This document shows positions 35,627-44,128 of a stretch of DNA of 48,902 nt, piece after piece; within the stretch, counting starts at the first letter, position 1; every line of letters starts with the position of its first letter. Source of the stretch: Rhizobiales bacterium 65-9. Lineage in GTDB: Bacteria; Pseudomonadota; Alphaproteobacteria; Rhizobiales; Beijerinckiaceae. Made by a program: the position numbers and the translations under genes. The stretch spans positions 188,979 to 237,880 of the forward strand of contig MKVY01000034.1 of NCBI GenBank assembly GCA_001899525.1. Direction: 5' to 3'. The notes below the pieces were generated by a model. The model made no database searches and was not told the DNA's origin. It worked only from the letters and a program-made list of their open reading frames with translations.

Positions 35627-36988
35627 ATGACATTCTCGATTTGGATGCGCAGGGCCGCGCCGATTATGGCGCTCGGCCTTTTTGCGGCGGGCGCCGCGCT
35701 GGCGCAGACCCCCGCGCCGCCGGCCGAAGCTGCTCCTGCCGCAGCAGCCGCTGCTGCGACGGTCAACAAGGGCGACACCACCTGGATGCTGATCTCCACG
35801 GTACTCGTTCTCCTGATGACGGTTCCGGGGCTCGCGCTGTTCTATGGCGGACTCGTGCGCACGAAGAACATGCTGTCGGTGCTGACGCAGGTTCTCGCAA
35901 TCGTCTGCATGGTGTCGATCATCTGGGTCATCTACGGCTACAGCCTCGCTTTCACGAGCAACAACGCCTATTTCGGCGGCTTCTCGAAAGCGTTCCTTGC
36001 CGGCGTCACGGTCGACTCGCTGCAGGACACTTTCACCAAGGGCGTCGCCATCCCTGAGCTGGTGTTCGTCTGCTTCCAGATGACCTTCGCCTGCATCACG
36101 CCGGCGCTGATCGTCGGCGGCTTCGCCGAACGCATCCGCTTCTCCGCGCTGATGCTCTTCATCGCGCTCTGGGTCACGTTCGTCTATTTCCCGCTGGCGC
36201 ACATGGTCTGGTTCAGCGAGGGTTATCTGTTCGTGCTCGGCGCGCTCGATTTCGCCGGCGGCACCGTCGTTCACATCAACGCCGGCGTCGCGGCCCTGGT
36301 CGGCGCGCTGCTGATCGGCAAGCGCATCGGCTACGGCAAGGAGTTGCTGGCGCCGCATTCGCTCACCATGACGATGATCGGCGCCTCGCTGCTCTGGGTC
36401 GGCTGGTTCGGCTTCAACGCCGGCTCCAACCTCGAGGCGAACGGCGTGACCGCCCTTGCGATGATCAACACCTTCGTCGCGACGGCGGCCGCCGGCCTTG
36501 GCTGGCTGTTCATCGAATGGATGGTGAAGGGCAAGGCCTCTCTTCTCGGCACGGCGTCCGGCGTCGTCGCCGGTCTCGTCGCGATCACGCCTGCGGCCGG
36601 CCTCGTCGGGCCGATGGGCGCGATCATTCTCGGCGTCGTTGCGGGCATTGTGTGCTTCTTCGCCTGCAGCAGCGTGAAGAATGCGCTCGGCTATGACGAC
36701 TCGCTCGATGTGTTCGGCGTCCACGCGGTCGGCGGCATCATCGGCTCGATCGGCACGGGCATTTTCGTCTCTCCCGCGCTCGGCGGAGTCGGCGTCGCCG
36801 ACTACACGATGGGCGGGCAGGTCTGGAAGCAGTTCGTCGCGGTCGTCATCGCCATTCTCTGGAGCGGGATCGCATCGGCGATCCTCTACAAGGTCGTCGA
36901 TGTCGTCATCGGTCTGCGCGTGCCGGCCGAGGCGGAGCGCGAGGGCCTCGACATCGCCGAGCATGGCGAGCGCGCCTACAATTACTGA
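35627..36988 (+). CDS. amtB: Ammonium transporter AmtB
   Basis: The 453-residue protein has a signal peptide and an Ala/Pro-rich N-terminus, then 11 predicted membrane helices. It carries the twin histidines of the pore (one in DFAGGTVVHINAG, one in VFGVHAVGGIIGSIGTG) and the Asp of the recruitment site in ALDFAGG. It conducts ammonium or ammonia into the cell and is gated by GlnK, encoded 26 bases upstream. Two strong hairpins follow the stop codon. Confidence 0.98.
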   Translation: MTFSIWMRRAAPIMALGLFAAGAALAQTPAPPAEAAPAAAAAAATVNKGDTTWMLISTVLVLLMTVPGLALFYGGLVRTKNMLSVLTQVLAIVCMVSIIWVIYGYSLAFTSNNAYFGGFSKAFLAGVTVDSLQDTFTKGVAIPELVFVCFQMTFACITPALIVGGFAERIRFSALMLFIALWVTFVYFPLAHMVWFSEGYLFVLGALDFAGGTVVHINAGVAALVGALLIGKRIGYGKELLAPHSLTMTMIGASLLWVGWFGFNAGSNLEANGVTALAMINTFVATAAAGLGWLFIEWMVKGKASLLGTASGVVAGLVAITPAAGLVGPMGAIILGVVAGIVCFFACSSVKNALGYDDSLDVFGVHAVGGIIGSIGTGIFVSPALGGVGVADYTMGGQVWKQFVAVVIAILWSGIASAILYKVVDVVIGLRVPAEAEREGLDIAEHGERAYNY

Positions 36989-36995
36989 AACGATC

Positions 36996-37020
36996 GGCGG
37001 CGCGAGACAATCGCGCCGCC
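36996..37020 (+). terminator. Ten-base perfect hairpin just after amtB
   Basis: A perfect ten-base stem (36996-37005 with 37011-37020) with a five-base loop begins seven bases after the stop codon. No T-run follows, so it may protect the 3' end of the glnK-amtB message or work with the second hairpin downstream. Confidence 0.5.
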
Positions 37021-37056
37021 CCGGATTTCCTCCCGGCTCGCTGTCGAGCCGACTTC

Positions 37057-37087
37057 ACGGCGCGGAGCGATCCGCGCCGTCTTCTTT
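37057..37087 (+). terminator. Rho-independent terminator of the glnK-amtB operon
   Basis: A perfect ten-base GC-rich stem (37057-37066 with 37071-37080) with a GCGA loop is followed by CTTCTTT. It is the best terminator in the window and lies 69 bases after the amtB stop. Confidence 0.75.
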
Positions 37088-37248
37088 GGAGAATGTTATT
37101 ATTTGCTCTTCATCGCCTGCCCTCTCTCAACGCGGGCGGACGACCATCAATAAGATGCTGGATTGTCTCGTTGACGCCATCCATGATGAACAATTGTAGC
37201 AGCGCGAGGCGCGTTCGCAGCAGGCTTCATCATGATGGGACAAGCGCC

Positions 37249-38772
37249 ATGACCGACGCATCGCTGCGCTGGAGCGACGCCGCCGAAGAAGCCGCGCGCA
37301 TCGCCGAGGGCTGGCGCGACGCCGAGCCCGGCGGCGCGATCATCCTGTTCGACGCGGACAGCACCCGCTCGGAAGCCTGCGGCGGGCTGGCGGACCTCGC
37401 CAGCGGCGCGCGCTTCACGCCTGAGACCGTGAGTCGTTACGCCTCGATCTCCAAGCATCTCTTCGCCTCTTTCCTCATCGGCTGCGATCGCGCCCCGGCG
37501 CTCGACGATCCGCTCGGCGCTCATCTCGGGGGGCTTGCCGGAGCGACCGCCGCCGTGACCGCCGGCCGCGCGCTCGACATGACCGGCGGACTCCACGATG
37601 TGCGTGAAACCCTGTCTCTGCTGGGCGTGGCGCTGGCGACGCCGTGCGACGCCGGCGCGATCCTCGATCTCTGCCGCGCGATCCCCGACACGAACTTCCC
37701 CGCCGGAACCGAAATCTCCTACTCGAATACCGGCTATCGCCTGCTCGACATGGCGATGCGCGCGAAGGGTCTTCATTTCCAGGAGGATCTGGACCGCCGC
37801 GTCAACCGGCCGCTTGGACTCTCTCTCCGCGCGCCCGAGCTCTGGACCGAGCCCGTGAAAAATCTTGCGCCGGGCTACTGGAAATCCGCCGACGACTGGC
37901 GAACCGGCCTGTCGGGAATGCATCTGTCGGCGTCGGGCTGCGTCGCGGGTTCGGGGCGGGATCTCGCGCGTTGGCTGCAGGCGCTGATGGCCGACCGCGA
38001 TCCGGCGCGCGGCGTTCTCGCGCGCCTCTCGGCCCAACGTCGCCTGAACGACGGACGGTCCACCGCCTATGGCCTTGGTCTGGCGCGCACCCGTCTCGGC
38101 GGCCGGACGCTGTTCGGCCATGGCGGATCGCATCCGGGCTACAAGGCCTATTTTCTCGTCGATCCGGAGGCGAGGGCTGGCGTCGCCTTCGTCGCCAACC
38201 GGGAGGACGCCGCGTCCTTTCCCATCGCGCTGCGGGTGATGGCCGCCCTGCTTGGCGAAACCCCGCCCGAGGCGGGCTGCAATCTGCGGGAAGGGCTTTA
38301 TGCGACCGAGGATGGGCCGTTCTGGCTCGAGGTGAGGAACGGGACGGCCGCCTTCCTCGGAACGGCGGAGACGCTCTACCGCGCGTCTGACGGCGCCTCC
38401 GTCTCGCTCTCCGCCCATTTTCCCATGCGGCTGCGCCAGGACGGCGATGCGATCGCCGGGGAGATCGGCCATGTCGCCCGCCGCTTCCGCCCCGCACCGA
38501 TTGGCCTTGCTGACCCCGAGGGGCTCGCGGCGGCGCAAGGGGAATGGCGTTGCGCCGCTTTCCGCGCCGGATTCGCGGTCGAAGACGACCGCTTCATCAT
38601 GGGAATCGGCCCGACGATCACGGAGGCGCGGCTGATCGCGCTTGGCGGCGGACGCTTCATCGGCGAGACGCCGGACGGGCCCTGGCCGAAGCGCTTCTGT
38701 CTGGCGGTCGGAAATGGAGAAGCGCGGCTCGCCAGCAACAGAAGCCGGATTCTGCGCTTCAGGCGGGGCTGA
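37249..38772 (+). CDS. Serine beta-lactamase-fold hydrolase (D-aminopeptidase/PBP-like)
   Basis: The 507-residue protein has the penicillin-binding-protein-like active site: S-x-x-K in SISK (Ser66, Lys69), YSN (Tyr158 to Asn160) and HGG in FGHGGSHPG. The second half (from about residue 370) has no recognised motif and resembles the extra barrel domain of D-aminopeptidases of this fold. No signal peptide is seen with the ATG at 37249, so it is probably cytoplasmic. D-amino-acid peptides or esters are likely substrates. It follows the amtB terminators after 161 bases and precedes ftsK by 131. Confidence 0.85.
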   Translation: MTDASLRWSDAAEEAARIAEGWRDAEPGGAIILFDADSTRSEACGGLADLASGARFTPETVSRYASISKHLFASFLIGCDRAPALDDPLGAHLGGLAGATAAVTAGRALDMTGGLHDVRETLSLLGVALATPCDAGAILDLCRAIPDTNFPAGTEISYSNTGYRLLDMAMRAKGLHFQEDLDRRVNRPLGLSLRAPELWTEPVKNLAPGYWKSADDWRTGLSGMHLSASGCVAGSGRDLARWLQALMADRDPARGVLARLSAQRRLNDGRSTAYGLGLARTRLGGRTLFGHGGSHPGYKAYFLVDPEARAGVAFVANREDAASFPIALRVMAALLGETPPEAGCNLREGLYATEDGPFWLEVRNGTAAFLGTAETLYRASDGASVSLSAHFPMRLRQDGDAIAGEIGHVARRFRPAPIGLADPEGLAAAQGEWRCAAFRAGFAVEDDRFIMGIGPTITEARLIALGGGRFIGETPDGPWPKRFCLAVGNGEARLASNRSRILRFRRG

Positions 38773-38804
38773 GCGGCCGCGCCATGGCGGCCGCCTCGCC
38801 AAGG

Positions 38805-38819
38805 TTAAGCGCGCCTTAA
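38805..38819 (+). promoter_or_regulatory. CtrA-type box TTAA-N7-TTAA upstream of ftsK
   Basis: TTAA at 38805-38808 and 38816-38819 are separated by exactly seven bases, the full CtrA recognition spacing. The site lies 85-99 bases upstream of the ftsK ATG and is almost palindromic. Control of ftsK by the cell-cycle regulator CtrA is inference; no promoter element was clear. Confidence 0.6.
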
Positions 38820-38903
38820 CCCGGCCGTCGCTAGTGTTCCGATCAGTTTCCGACCCGCCGGAGCGCATGGCGTCCGGCGCGCGGAGCGCCTGAAGGACCA
38901 CGC

Positions 38904-41447
38904 ATGCGTACCACGCGCAACCGCGCGCGCCTGACCGACTGGATTCCCGATCCGGTCAAGGAGTTCGCCTCGCGTCGCGCGGCCGAAACGACGGGGCTCG
39001 CCCTGATCGCCGGCGCGTCCGCCTGCGCGGTCGCGCTCGCCACCTGGAGCGTGCAGGACCCGAGCATCAATCACGCGACCCGCGCGCCGACCCGCAACCT
39101 TCTCGGCGCGCCCGGCGCGATCGTCGCCGACCTCTCGATCCAGCTTCTCGGCCTCGCCATCATCGCCTTCCTGCTGCCGCCGGCGGTCTGGGGCGTGCGT
39201 CTTCTCGCCGCGCGGCCCTTTCCGAACCGCATCTGGCGGATCGCCGCCTGGATCGCTGGATTCTTCTCGGCGGCGGCGCTCCTCAGCTCCCTGCCGAAGG
39301 TCGATCGCTGGCCGCTTCCCGGCGGTCTCGGCGGCGCCGTCGGCGATGTGCTCAACGGCTTTGCGAAGCGCGCGGTCGCGTCCTTTTACGAGCCGCTTGT
39401 GGGCGTCGCTCCCTTTCTGTTCGCTGCGCTCGCGATCCTCTTTCTCACCGCCGCCGTCAGCTTCGGCGATTCGGGCGCGGAGGAGGATTCCGAGCGCGAA
39501 ACTCCCGGAGCGCGCCGCCGCCCCGACGACGACCTGAGCGATCGCGACTCCGAGCCCGGACTCGCCATCATCTGGATCGGCGCCATGGCCCACGCGCTTC
39601 TGTCCGCCAAGGCCGCCATCGGGCGCACGCTGGCGGGCGGCTTCGCCTATGGCCGCGCGCGGATGCGGGAAACGATGGCCGCCGGCGCGGCCGGCGAGGC
39701 GACGCGCGCCGACATCGCCGCCCGTCGCGAGCCGACCTTCGAGGATCACGGCGCGCCTGTCGGAGAGGTGGAGCCCCCGGCGTTGGAGCCGCGCACCATC
39801 GAGGTCGATTACGCCCGCAAGCCCGCCGGCTCGCGGGTCGCGACGCCGGCGCCCTCGCCCAAATCGGGCAAGCGCATCGAGAAGGAGCGCCAGCCTTCGC
39901 TGCTCGACCGGAATGACGATTACGAGCTGCCGCGCTTGACCTTCCTCGCCGAACCGAAGAAGTCCGCCGCGCCGCTGATGTCGGCCGACGCGCTGGAGCA
40001 GAATGCGCGCCTGCTGGAGGGCGTTCTGGAGGATTTCGGCGTCAAGGGCGAGATCACCGCGGTGCGGCCAGGCCCGGTGGTCACGCTCTACGAGCTGGAG
40101 CCGGCGCCCGGCACGAAATCCTCGCGCGTGATCTCGCTCGCCGACGACATCGCCCGCTCCATGAGCGCGCTCTCGGCGCGCGTCGCAGTCATTCAGGGCA
40201 AGAACGCGATCGGCATCGAACTGCCGAACCATCGCCGCGAAACCGTCTATCTGCGCGAGATGCTGGCCTCGCAGGACTACGAGACCTCGAAGCAGAAGCT
40301 GGCGCTCTGCCTTGGCAAGACCATCGGCGGCGAGCCGGTGATCGCGGAGCTGGCGCGCATGCCGCACCTGCTCGTCGCCGGCACCACCGGCTCGGGCAAG
40401 TCGGTCGCCATCAACACGATGATCCTCTCCCTCGTCTATCGCCTGACGCCGGACGAGTGCCGCTTGATCATGGTCGATCCGAAAATGCTCGAACTGTCCG
40501 TCTATGACGGCATTCCGCATCTCCTCACGCCGGTCGTCACCGATCCCAAGAAGGCCGTCGTCGCGCTCAAATGGGCGGTGCGCGAGATGGAGGACCGCTA
40601 CAAGAAGATGGCGAAGCTCGGCGTTCGCAACATCGACGGCTTCAACGCGCGCGTCGGCGAATCGCTGGCGAAGGGCGAGCAGATCACCCGCACGGTGCAG
40701 ACCGGCTTCGACCGGGAGACCGGCGAGCCGATCTTCGAGCAGGAGACGATGGATCTCCAGAAGCTGCCCTACATCGTCGTCATCGTCGATGAGATGGCCG
40801 ACCTGATGATGGTCGCGGGCAAGGAGATCGAGGGCGCGGTGCAGCGTCTCGCCCAGATGGCGCGCGCCGCCGGCATCCATGTGATCCTCGCGACCCAGCG
40901 TCCCTCGGTCGACGTCATCACCGGCACCATCAAGGCCAACTTCCCGACCCGCATCTCCTTCCAGGTCACGAGCAAGATCGACTCGCGCACGATCCTCGGC
41001 GAGCAAGGCGCCGAGCAGCTCCTCGGCCAGGGCGACATGCTCTACATGGCGGGCGGCGGGCGCATCCAGCGCGTGCACGGACCCTTCGTCGCCGACGACG
41101 AGGTCGAGAAGGTCGTCGCCCATCTCAAGCGCCAGGCGAAGCCGCAATATCTTGAGGAGGTCACGGCCGAGGATCCGAGCGACGACAGCGGCGATTCGCC
41201 CGTCTTCGATCAGGGCGAGTTCGGCTCGGGCGGCGGCGATCTCTACGATCAGGCCATCGCCATCGTGCTCCGCGACAAGAAGGCCTCGACCTCCTACATC
41301 CAGCGCCGGCTCCAGATCGGCTACAACCGCGCCGCCTCGCTCATGGAGCGCATGGAGAAGGAAGGCGTCGTCGGCCCCGCCAATCATGCCGGCAAGCGCG
41401 AGATTCTTCTGGAGACGCCGCAGCACGCGATGGCGGACGAGGACTGA
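38904..41447 (+). CDS. ftsK: DNA translocase FtsK
   Basis: FtsK anchors at the division septum and pumps DNA to resolve and separate chromosomes. The 847-residue protein has an N-terminal membrane region of about four helices (to about residue 190), a Pro-rich and acidic linker, and a RecA-like motor with Walker A GTTGSGKS (near residue 493) and IVIVDEMADLMM as Walker B. The C-terminal gamma winged helix (DKKASTSYIQRRLQIGYNRAA) recognises directing DNA sequences. Length is normal for the group. A CtrA-type box lies upstream, and lolA follows. Confidence 0.97.
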   Translation: MRTTRNRARLTDWIPDPVKEFASRRAAETTGLALIAGASACAVALATWSVQDPSINHATRAPTRNLLGAPGAIVADLSIQLLGLAIIAFLLPPAVWGVRLLAARPFPNRIWRIAAWIAGFFSAAALLSSLPKVDRWPLPGGLGGAVGDVLNGFAKRAVASFYEPLVGVAPFLFAALAILFLTAAVSFGDSGAEEDSERETPGARRRPDDDLSDRDSEPGLAIIWIGAMAHALLSAKAAIGRTLAGGFAYGRARMRETMAAGAAGEATRADIAARREPTFEDHGAPVGEVEPPALEPRTIEVDYARKPAGSRVATPAPSPKSGKRIEKERQPSLLDRNDDYELPRLTFLAEPKKSAAPLMSADALEQNARLLEGVLEDFGVKGEITAVRPGPVVTLYELEPAPGTKSSRVISLADDIARSMSALSARVAVIQGKNAIGIELPNHRRETVYLREMLASQDYETSKQKLALCLGKTIGGEPVIAELARMPHLLVAGTTGSGKSVAINTMILSLVYRLTPDECRLIMVDPKMLELSVYDGIPHLLTPVVTDPKKAVVALKWAVREMEDRYKKMAKLGVRNIDGFNARVGESLAKGEQITRTVQTGFDRETGEPIFEQETMDLQKLPYIVVIVDEMADLMMVAGKEIEGAVQRLAQMARAAGIHVILATQRPSVDVITGTIKANFPTRISFQVTSKIDSRTILGEQGAEQLLGQGDMLYMAGGGRIQRVHGPFVADDEVEKVVAHLKRQAKPQYLEEVTAEDPSDDSGDSPVFDQGEFGSGGGDLYDQAIAIVLRDKKASTSYIQRRLQIGYNRAASLMERMEKEGVVGPANHAGKREILLETPQHAMADED

Positions 41448-41526
41448 GCGCCGGCGCTGGCCGGAGCGTCCTCAAATCGCCATATGGATGGGGGAACCCC
41501 GCCATCCGCCCGTCAATTGGTCGCTC

Positions 41527-42231
41527 ATGATCGTTTTGAAACCTCTGATTCGCATTGGCCCGGTCGCCGGCTTGCTGGCGGCGTCCGCCGCGCTCGCGCA
41601 AAGCCCGCCCATGCCGCCGCCCCGGCCGGGCGCGCCTACGGCTGCGCCGGCCGCCAACGCTCCTGTCGCGGGTCAGCGGACCGGCGTGAGCCTCGATCAG
41701 GCGACGATCGTCGAGAAAGCGAACGCCTATCTGAATTCGCTCTCCGCCCTGTCCGCCGACTTCACCCAGGTGGGCGGCGACGGCCGCCAATATCGCGGCA
41801 AGCTCTATGTCCAGAAGCCGGGCAAGCTGCGCTTCGAATATGATCCTCCGGCGGTGATCCAGGTGATTTCCGACGGAACCTCCGTCGTGGTGCGCGATCG
41901 CAAGCTGGCGACGCAGGACATGTACGCCATCGGCCAGACGCCGCTGAAATTCCTCCTGAAAAGCCAGATCGACCTGAGCCGCGACACCTCCGTGATTCGC
42001 GTCGGAACGGAAGGAAACAATGCGAGCCTCACATTGGAGGACAGGAACACCTTCGGCGGCGTGTCGCGCATCACGCTGAATTTCGATGCGTCGAGCTTCA
42101 TCCTGAAAAGCTGGCGCATCCGCGACCCGCAGGGCCATGACACCTTCGTCGCGCTCTCCAACATCGACACGAGCGCGCGGCCTGACGCCAACAATTTTTA
42201 CATCGACTATCAGCGCGATCCGACGAAATAG
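41527..42231 (+). CDS. lolA: Outer-membrane lipoprotein carrier LolA
   Basis: The 234-residue protein has a signal peptide (MIVLKPLIRIGPVAGLLAASAALA) and a Pro/Ala-rich linker. The LolA fold follows: NSLSALSADFTQVGGDGRQYRGKLYVQKPGKLRFEYDPP, DGTSVVVRDRKL and IDLSRDTSVI. It carries lipoproteins through the periplasm to the outer membrane. Only a short Pro-rich stretch distinguishes it from compact LolA proteins. It follows ftsK after 79 bases, a pairing common in alphaproteobacteria. An ATG at 41485 would add 14 residues and is not preferred. Confidence 0.92.
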   Translation: MIVLKPLIRIGPVAGLLAASAALAQSPPMPPPRPGAPTAAPAANAPVAGQRTGVSLDQATIVEKANAYLNSLSALSADFTQVGGDGRQYRGKLYVQKPGKLRFEYDPPAVIQVISDGTSVVVRDRKLATQDMYAIGQTPLKFLLKSQIDLSRDTSVIRVGTEGNNASLTLEDRNTFGGVSRITLNFDASSFILKSWRIRDPQGHDTFVALSNIDTSARPDANNFYIDYQRDPTK

Positions 42232-42277
42232 CCCATCGGCGGCTTGACGCCGCCCCGCGGCTCGCCTCGAACAGGCT

Positions 42278-42817
42278 GTGCCCCTCGCCGTCAGCCTCGC
42301 CGCGCGCAATTCGACCGCTGATCCGATCATGGCCTTGTGGGATCGCTTCTCGGTCCATGAACGAGCCCCGTCGATGCGCGATCTCGCCTATCCGCCGCAT
42401 GTCACCCTTGCGGTCTATGAAGAGGATGCGGTCGAAGAATCGGACATCTTCGCCGCCCTGCGCCGCGCCGTGGCGGATGGGAGCGTGGTCCGGCTGACCT
42501 TCGATTCCATCCGGACCTTCGAGGGCGACTCCACGGTGTTCTGGGCCGCCCCCCGCCCTGACGAAACGCTGATCCGGCTTCATCGGACGGTGCATGACGC
42601 GATCGATCCCGCGCGCTGCCACCCGCATTACCGGCCGGGCGACTGGATTCCGCATAGCACGCTCGCGACCGCCATTCGCCCGGAAGGAGAGGCGGCGGCG
42701 CGAAGGCTCGCCGCGGCGTTCGAAGGCGCGATCACGGTGGATTTCGATGCGCTCGAAGGCCTATCATTCCGGCCTGTCAGAATCATCAAGACTTGCCGGC
42801 TGGGGTCCAGCGGATAG
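42278..42817 (+). CDS. 2H phosphoesterase (2'-5' RNA ligase-like)
   Basis: The 179-residue protein has the two H-x-T motifs of the 2H superfamily, HVT at His41 (YPPHVTLAVY) and HST at His126 (WIPHSTLAT), which form the active site of cyclic phosphodiesterases and 2'-5' RNA ligases. The substrate could be a 2',3'-cyclic or 2'-5' nucleotide; this cannot be settled here. It starts with GTG at 42278, between lolA and xth, splitting a common neighbourhood. Confidence 0.82.
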   Translation: MPLAVSLAARNSTADPIMALWDRFSVHERAPSMRDLAYPPHVTLAVYEEDAVEESDIFAALRRAVADGSVVRLTFDSIRTFEGDSTVFWAAPRPDETLIRLHRTVHDAIDPARCHPHYRPGDWIPHSTLATAIRPEGEAAARRLAAAFEGAITVDFDALEGLSFRPVRIIKTCRLGSSG

Positions 42818-42836
42818 TCGCGGCCGGAAACACGCC

Positions 42837-43649
42837 ATGCAGTTGAAGATCGCCACCTGGAACATCAATTCCGTGCGCCTGAGGATCGAGCAGGTCGCGC
42901 GATTCTGCGCCGAACATCAGCCGGACGTTCTTTGCCTGCAGGAAACGAAATGTATCGACGATCTTTTCCCGCGCAAGGACGCCTTGAAGTTCGGCTATGA
43001 GCATATCGCGATCCATGGCCAGAAAAGCTACAATGGCGTCGCCATCCTTTCGAAGCTGCCTTTCGCCGATGTGACGCGGCGGAATTTCTGCGGACTGGAG
43101 GATCGCCGCCACATCAGCGTGAAGTTCGGCAAGGACGCCGGCGCCGCCAGGGACCTGACGATCCATAATTTCTATATCCCGGCCGGCGGCGACATTCCCG
43201 ATCCGGGCATCAATCCGAAATTCGCGCACAAGCTGAAATTTCTCGACGAGATCACGGAATGGTCCGATCGTCAGAAAGCAGGCGAGCGCGCCGTTGTCGT
43301 CGGCGATCTCAACGTCGCGCCTTATGAACATGACGTGTGGAGCCATAAGCAGCTGCTCGACATCGTTAGCCACACGCCGATCGAAACCGACAAGCTGAAG
43401 GACGCGCTCGCCGCCGGGCAATGGGTCGATGCTCTGCGCAAGTTGAAGCCGGAGCCTGAAAAGCTCTTCTCCTGGTGGAGCTATCGCGCCGCCGACTGGA
43501 GGCTGTCGAATCGCGGCCGGCGCCTCGACCATATCTGGCTGTCGCCTGCGCTCGGCGATTCTCTTGCGCATGGCGAGATCGTCAGCCCGACGCGCGGATG
43601 GGAGCGCCCGTCAGATCATGTCCCGGTGATCGCGACTCTCGACGTGTAG
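42837..43649 (+). CDS. xth: Exodeoxyribonuclease III
   Basis: The 270-residue Mg2+-dependent AP endonuclease and 3' exonuclease repairs abasic sites. It has KIATWNINSVRLR, LQETK, GVAILSK, the catalytic GDLNVAP (Asp, Asn), RRLDHIWLS and WERPSDHVPVIATL. I placed the start at the ATG at 42837, 19 bases after the 2H gene, because the conserved N-terminus MQLKIATWN begins there. It ends seven bases from the convergent gene. Confidence 0.96.
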   Translation: MQLKIATWNINSVRLRIEQVARFCAEHQPDVLCLQETKCIDDLFPRKDALKFGYEHIAIHGQKSYNGVAILSKLPFADVTRRNFCGLEDRRHISVKFGKDAGAARDLTIHNFYIPAGGDIPDPGINPKFAHKLKFLDEITEWSDRQKAGERAVVVGDLNVAPYEHDVWSHKQLLDIVSHTPIETDKLKDALAAGQWVDALRKLKPEPEKLFSWWSYRAADWRLSNRGRRLDHIWLSPALGDSLAHGEIVSPTRGWERPSDHVPVIATLDV

Positions 43650-43656
43650 GCGCGTT

Positions 43657-44112
43657 TCAGGAGATGGCGGCGAGCCGTCGCGCGATCGCCATCGTCTCGC
43701 CGTTCAGCGCGCGCAGCTCCGTGGCGTAATAGGCGTGAATCGCGCCGGCCTGATCGGGAAACTCGTCGAGCACGCGCCGGAACAGCTGGCGCGAGATCAT
43801 CATCACCTCGCTCTCCTCCTGCGCGAGCGATTGCGCGGAATGGTCGACCGCCGCGATGAGCGCCAGCTCGCCGATCAGCGCGCCGCGGCCGGCGACGCGC
43901 GCCGGCGCTCCGTCCTCGCGCGGATCGAGCGCGACGGCCCCCGACAGCACCAGCGCGCCGCCATAGCTGGCGCTGCCCTTTCGGAACAGCGCCTCCTTCG
44001 GTTTGAGTTTGCGCCGGTCGCTGGAGAAAGCGATCAGGCGCAGCGCTTCGCGATCCAGCAGCATGAGCGGCGGCGTCAGCGACATGATGCCGATATCGTC
44101 GATGAGGCTCAT
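43657..44112 (-). CDS. Stand-alone cyclic-nucleotide-binding-fold protein (Crp/Fnr-like N domain only)
   Basis: The 151-residue protein has the cNMP-binding beta barrel (LKPKEALFRKGSASYGGALVLSGAVAL, GALIGELALIAA) and a C-terminal helix, but ends before any helix-turn-helix. It cannot bind DNA as Crp does and may sense a ligand for a partner. The phosphate-binding arginine position (Gly-Glu-x-Ala-Leu) is only partly kept. It lies 16 bases after the response-regulator gene on the same strand, so they are likely co-transcribed. Confidence 0.8.
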   Translation of the reverse strand: MSLIDDIGIMSLTPPLMLLDREALRLIAFSSDRRKLKPKEALFRKGSASYGGALVLSGAVALDPREDGAPARVAGRGALIGELALIAAVDHSAQSLAQEESEVMMISRQLFRRVLDEFPDQAGAIHAYYATELRALNGETMAIARRLAAIS

Positions 44113-44128
44113 GGATGGATGACGATCA

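Noticed and set aside
37093-37248. N-terminal extension of the serine hydrolase from ATG 37093
   Set aside because: The added residues resemble no signal peptide or domain and the Shine-Dalgarno is too close; ATG 37249 fits better.
38773-38794. GCGGCCGC inverted repeat after the serine hydrolase gene
   Set aside because: Eight-base stem of simple GC palindromes without a T-run; too weak to call a terminator.
38805-41426. An 873-codon open frame antisense to ftsK
   Set aside because: It is rich in Arg, Asp, Gly and His, has no fold motifs, and lies opposite a clearly real gene; long antisense frames are common in GC-rich DNA.
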